Shown here piece after piece: positions 61,031 to 64,000 of a stretch of 64,000 bases of DNA. The stretch's first letter is position 1; each line of letters starts with the position of its first letter. The position numbers and the translations under genes were made by a program. Source of the DNA: Eledone cirrhosa (taxonomy: Eukaryota; Mollusca; Cephalopoda; Octopoda; Eledonidae). The notes under the pieces were generated by a model. It searched no databases and was not told where the DNA came from. It was given only the letters and a program-made list of their open reading frames with translations. Location: NCBI GenBank assembly GCA_964016885.1, contig OZ024747.1, forward strand, positions 560,001 to 624,000, written 5' to 3'.

Positions 61031-61189
61031 GCGTGTGTGTATGCATATACACTCATATGTATAAACTATAAATAGATTATCTGACATATACCACAATACT
61101 ATCATTTATGTGTGGGGAACTCTTTTTATAGTTAATTTTCTTAATGAGTGGTAATAATTTTTATTTTAATGTTATGAATGAACAACGGT

Positions 61190-61342
61190 GGCGCACTAAT
61201 AATCAGGGACAGATAACTCTGACGAGTCATGAACAGATAAATCAGTCAACATCCGGTATTAGAAACAGGTCGCCATTTTGTCGTCTTTTAACACTGAAAG
61301 ATGGAAGTAGCAGTATAGTCGTTTGTTTCTTTTATCTTCTCA
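61190..61342 (+). promoter_or_regulatory. Likely promoter / 5' UTR of the proline-rich gene
   Basis: Local rise in GC and CpG after AT-rich DNA, with 'aacatccggtattag' (ETS-like CCGG core) and 'gtcgccattttgtcg' (YY1-like GCCAT). The position just upstream of the start codon and absence of repeats favour a promoter; the transcription start is not determined. Confidence 0.4.
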
Positions 61343-61732
61343 ATGTTTGGTAATTGGCAACAACTCGGGCTGGGGGCCGTCCCCCCACCCTTTTTCGCGC
61401 AACCTAACATGATGTACCCACTTTATCCTGGTGCACAGGAAGCCACGGCGACCAGCGGTCAATCTCATCAATGGAATACAGGAGGCCAACTTCCCCCCAT
61501 GGTCTTCCCGTCTTTGAATCCACTGTCAGTCGTAGCTTCAACTGCTTCTGCTTTAGAACAGCAAACCAACAGCGCTGCTATCGGAAGCGTTAGTAACATT
61601 TTAGCATCTGGTGGATGTCCTCCAGTTCCTCCGCTACCTTCTAATCCAGCCCCACCTAAACCCCCAGCTCCTCCAACTGAAGAAAAGCCCCCACTACCAC
61701 CAGATCCACCACCTCCAGATGAAGATTCCAAG
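61343..61732 (+). CDS. First coding exon of a proline-rich protein (YLPM1-like?)
   Basis: ATG at 61343, 130 codons, then AAG|gttggt and a stop soon after in the intron, so the exon ends at 61732 in phase 0. The protein begins MFGNWQQLGLGAVPPPFF, is rich in Ser/Thr/Ala, and ends in a proline cluster PPTEEKPPLPPDPPPPDEDS. It has no membrane segment or signal peptide. The MxxNW start and the Pro-Glu cluster recall the N-terminal part of YLPM1 (a nuclear phosphatase-associated protein), but low-complexity similarity is weak evidence and other splicing or chromatin proteins would fit. The donor (gttggt) is weak. Later exons lie outside the window. Its 5' UTR contains no obvious upstream intron. 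Confidence 0.6.
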
Positions 61733-61899
61733 GTTGGTTAACTTATATTATTTATATTTATTAAACGCTTTTTCCTGTCTCTGTGTTTTCATTTTTTCAA
61801 AAATTCCATTTCAGTTGTGGGATTTAATTTTTACATCGTATGTGAAAATTTGTAAAAAAAAAAAACAAAAACAAAAAAAAAAATGAAATAATCAGAATG

Positions 61900-61904
<5 letters not shown>

Positions 61905-61939
<35 letters not shown>

Positions 61940-61956
61940 ATATATATATATATATA

Positions 61957-62027
<71 letters not shown>

Positions 62028-62035
62028 CCCGTGTT
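61905..62035. repeat. (TA)n/(TG)n microsatellite
   Basis: Four TA runs separated by TG runs in intron 1 of the proline-rich gene. Confidence 0.92.
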
Positions 62036-62082
62036 CAATCGGGGGTAACCACAGTAAGTAAGGTACTCAATACATAGCAGAG

Positions 62083-62233
62083 TATAAATATTTAATATAG
62101 GAATGGCTTCTACAGGACTAGAACTGTTTCATTCGAAGGAAATCATCGGGAAAGCCAGGGGTTTTCCCGATGATTTCCTTCGAATGAAACAGTTCTAGTC
62201 CTGTAGAAGCCATTCCTATATTAAATATTTATA
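62083..62233. repeat. Perfect hairpin: 71-bp arms, 9-nt loop
   Basis: Arms 62083-62153 and 62163-62233 pair without a mismatch that I can find; loop GCCAGGGGT. The upstream 'gtaaccacagtaagtaaggt' and arm start 'actagaactgtttcattcg' have a diverged copy at 62930-63010. Confidence 0.93.
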
Positions 62234-62846
62234 TATATGTATGGTCGAATGATGTTTATAATTTCATATATGTTTTATTTTATTTCCCATCTTTACATAT
62301 TTTCTGTAAAAATACAATAAAGCTTTTTTTCACATGAAAACCTATGAAACTATAAACTTCCATAAATACATATCTACTAAAATACTATATCTAAATTATA
62401 TATATATAGACACAGGCAGTTGTGTGTAGATTGTCTTCTATATTTTGATATAACTAGAGTGTCTGGGTGGGGTGATCAGTTCTTTGTGTTTATTGTAGGA
62501 TTTTACTTTTTATATTCTTCAGCAGCCGGAGAAAAATATATGCTTTCTTTTAAACTGTTAAACTGTTAAAAATTGTGGTTGGCGACTGCTTTATAGTTTT
62601 CTATTGCTTGCCTGACTGCACCAGAAAATTAAGCTCGGAACTATAATTTTTATTTAATTTTCATTCACACAAAAATAATTGTTATAATTTCACCATTGTT
62701 AATAGTGACAGTAAATCTATCTTCGTATTATATAATATATATATATATATATGCTTACTTTTATTTTCACTCCTTTATTATATATCATGATGAATATATT
62801 AAAAAAGAAAATATATATTTTTTTTAAAGAACATAAACTCAACTAG

Positions 62847-62854
<8 letters not shown>

Positions 62855-62896
<42 letters not shown>
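62855..62896. repeat. (TA)n run
   Basis: TA microsatellite preceding the diverged hairpin-family copy. Confidence 0.9.
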
Positions 62897-62899
<3 letters not shown>

Positions 62900-62904
62900 A
62901 GAGA

Positions 62905-63045
62905 GATCCCGAGTAAAATTGAATGTAGCCACAGTTAAAAAGGGTACTCAATACAATAGTAGAGCGTAAGCATTATTCCTGGTGAAAGAAACAGTTCTAG
63001 TACTGTACTGTTTTCGTATTTGAAAACGAATTACTTTTATATATA
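62905..63045. repeat. Diverged copy of the hairpin family
   Basis: 'cccgagtaaaattgaatgta' and 'ggtactcaatacaatagtag' correspond to 62030-62085; 'gaaacagttctagtactgta' corresponds to the arm. The second arm is mostly lost. Confidence 0.6.
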
Positions 63046-63119
63046 TATAATTTAGGTACACCTCACCACCACAATTTTTCAACATCTCTTATTCTAGATT
63101 CATTTCAGTCACGCTTTCA

Positions 63120-63545
63120 TTTTGTTTTATTGTTGCTCTTTCTTCCACTCAGTTCTTATTCCAGCTCTGTCTTCTGTATTTCTCAATCCCTTTCTTTCGT
63201 CTCATCTGATTCTTTCTCCTCACACTACACCCCCCCTCTTTTCATCCGTAATGTCATTTCTCCATCTACCTATCAATCTCTCTCCATCCATCCACCCATT
63301 TCTCCATCTATCTATCTCTCTTCACCCATCTCTATCTATCTATCAATCTCTCTCCATTCATCCACCCATTTCTCTATCTATCTATCTATCTTTCTCTCTA
63401 TATCTCAATTCATTTGTCTCGCTTATTTCTATTTCAACTATATACTTCTCTATCACTCTCTCCTACTTTCTATTTCTTTCTCTTCCCCCCCCCCCTCTAT
63501 GTCCTACTTTCAATTTCTCCCCCCTCTCTCTCTTCCATTCTATTT
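63120..63545. repeat. Pyrimidine-rich simple sequence (TCTA/TCCA)n
   Basis: Long C/T-rich tract with 'ccatccacccatttctc' and 'tctatctatct' units; open frames over it are compositional. Confidence 0.8.
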
Positions 63546-63605
63546 CACGAGCGCGTTTCTCTCACCTCAACCAATATTTTATAAAAAAGTTGGTTTTTCT
63601 TCATT

Positions 63606-63678
63606 TCTTAAATAATTGTTTCTACTATTGGCACAAGGCCAGCAATTACTTAGTACATTACTGGTACTTTATTTTTTA
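63606..63678 (-). repeat. SINE 3' fragment
   Basis: 'aattgtttctactattggca', 'caaggccagcaattacttag', 'cattactggtactttatttt'; the tRNA-like part is missing. Confidence 0.8.
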
Positions 63679-64000
63679 AATAATATTAGAAATATATATT
63701 TATGCCATAATACGATTGAAATAAAGGATATTTTATACTTTATAACCGTGTATGTTACGAGGCTAGAAATTTCCGAGTTCATTAATTTGAATCGACTTTT
63801 GTATTAATTAATTATTTCTCATGATTTCGTTATGTCAGAAAGACAGGTTCTATTAGATAAATACACTTAAATAAAATAAAATAAATTTCTTACAATAATC
63901 AATGTTTGAAGATTTTCGTTGTTGGAAATCAAGTGATAGCATAAATCTAAATGTCAAACATTGAATATTGTTGAAGTTTTATGAAGGCAGATGGCTGTAC

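Noticed and set aside
63122..63679. 185-codon Ser/Leu/Phe-rich plus frame
   Set aside because: Pyrimidine-rich simple sequence followed by a SINE fragment.

Overview
This is animal nuclear DNA, almost certainly from a coleoid cephalopod and most like an octopus. The main clue is a set of tRNA-like SINE copies sharing a 'GAGTTCAAATCCCGCC' B-box-like block followed by 'TCATCCTTACGGGGTCGATA' and an AGAAACAATTATT tail, plus RTE/BovB-type retroelement tails ending in (ATG)n, long (TA/CA)n tracts, and small exons in large repeat-filled introns. The organism call rests on recalled repeat families, not on a search.

Three protein-coding genes can be supported. (1) Positions 508-4666, plus strand: the last five exons of a divergent ferritin-like protein whose 5' end lies outside the window. 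(2) Positions 6569-46646, minus strand: an apparently complete 24-exon gene for PTCD3 (mitoribosomal protein mS39), about 641 residues. All internal splice phases join correctly and the exons follow the order of the vertebrate protein; only the 17-nt first coding exon is uncertain. (3) Positions 61343-61732, plus strand: the first coding exon of a proline-rich protein, possibly YLPM1-like. Genes 1 and 2 converge, with stop codons about 1.9 kb apart; genes 2 and 3 point away from each other across about 14.7 kb of repeats.

The rest is mostly repeats. Inside PTCD3 introns lie RTE/BovB and CR1/L2-like LINE fragments. One near full-length but frame-broken BovB-type element (27246-31230) splits a roughly 41-bp satellite that continues for 5.7 kb (31231-36975). 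A 990-bp inverted repeat with 481-bp arms (20937-21926) lies next to a 29-nt microexon. There are also a 780-bp purine tract, a 56-bp x 6 tandem repeat and SINEs. Upstream of PTCD3 lie a LINE remnant with a duplicated 3' end, a run of SINEs, and a 7.2-kb structure (48628-55820) that looks like a non-autonomous hAT transposon filled by a 39-48-bp minisatellite. A second small hAT MITE with a perfect 8-bp target-site duplication lies at 55929-56201. The third gene's first intron carries a perfect 71-bp hairpin.

The genes do not form an operon or a pathway. The ferritin-like protein would belong to iron biology, though its ferroxidase centre looks degraded, and PTCD3 acts in mitochondrial translation. 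The structures most worth checking are the hAT/minisatellite composite, the long intronic hairpin and the divergent ferritin-like gene.
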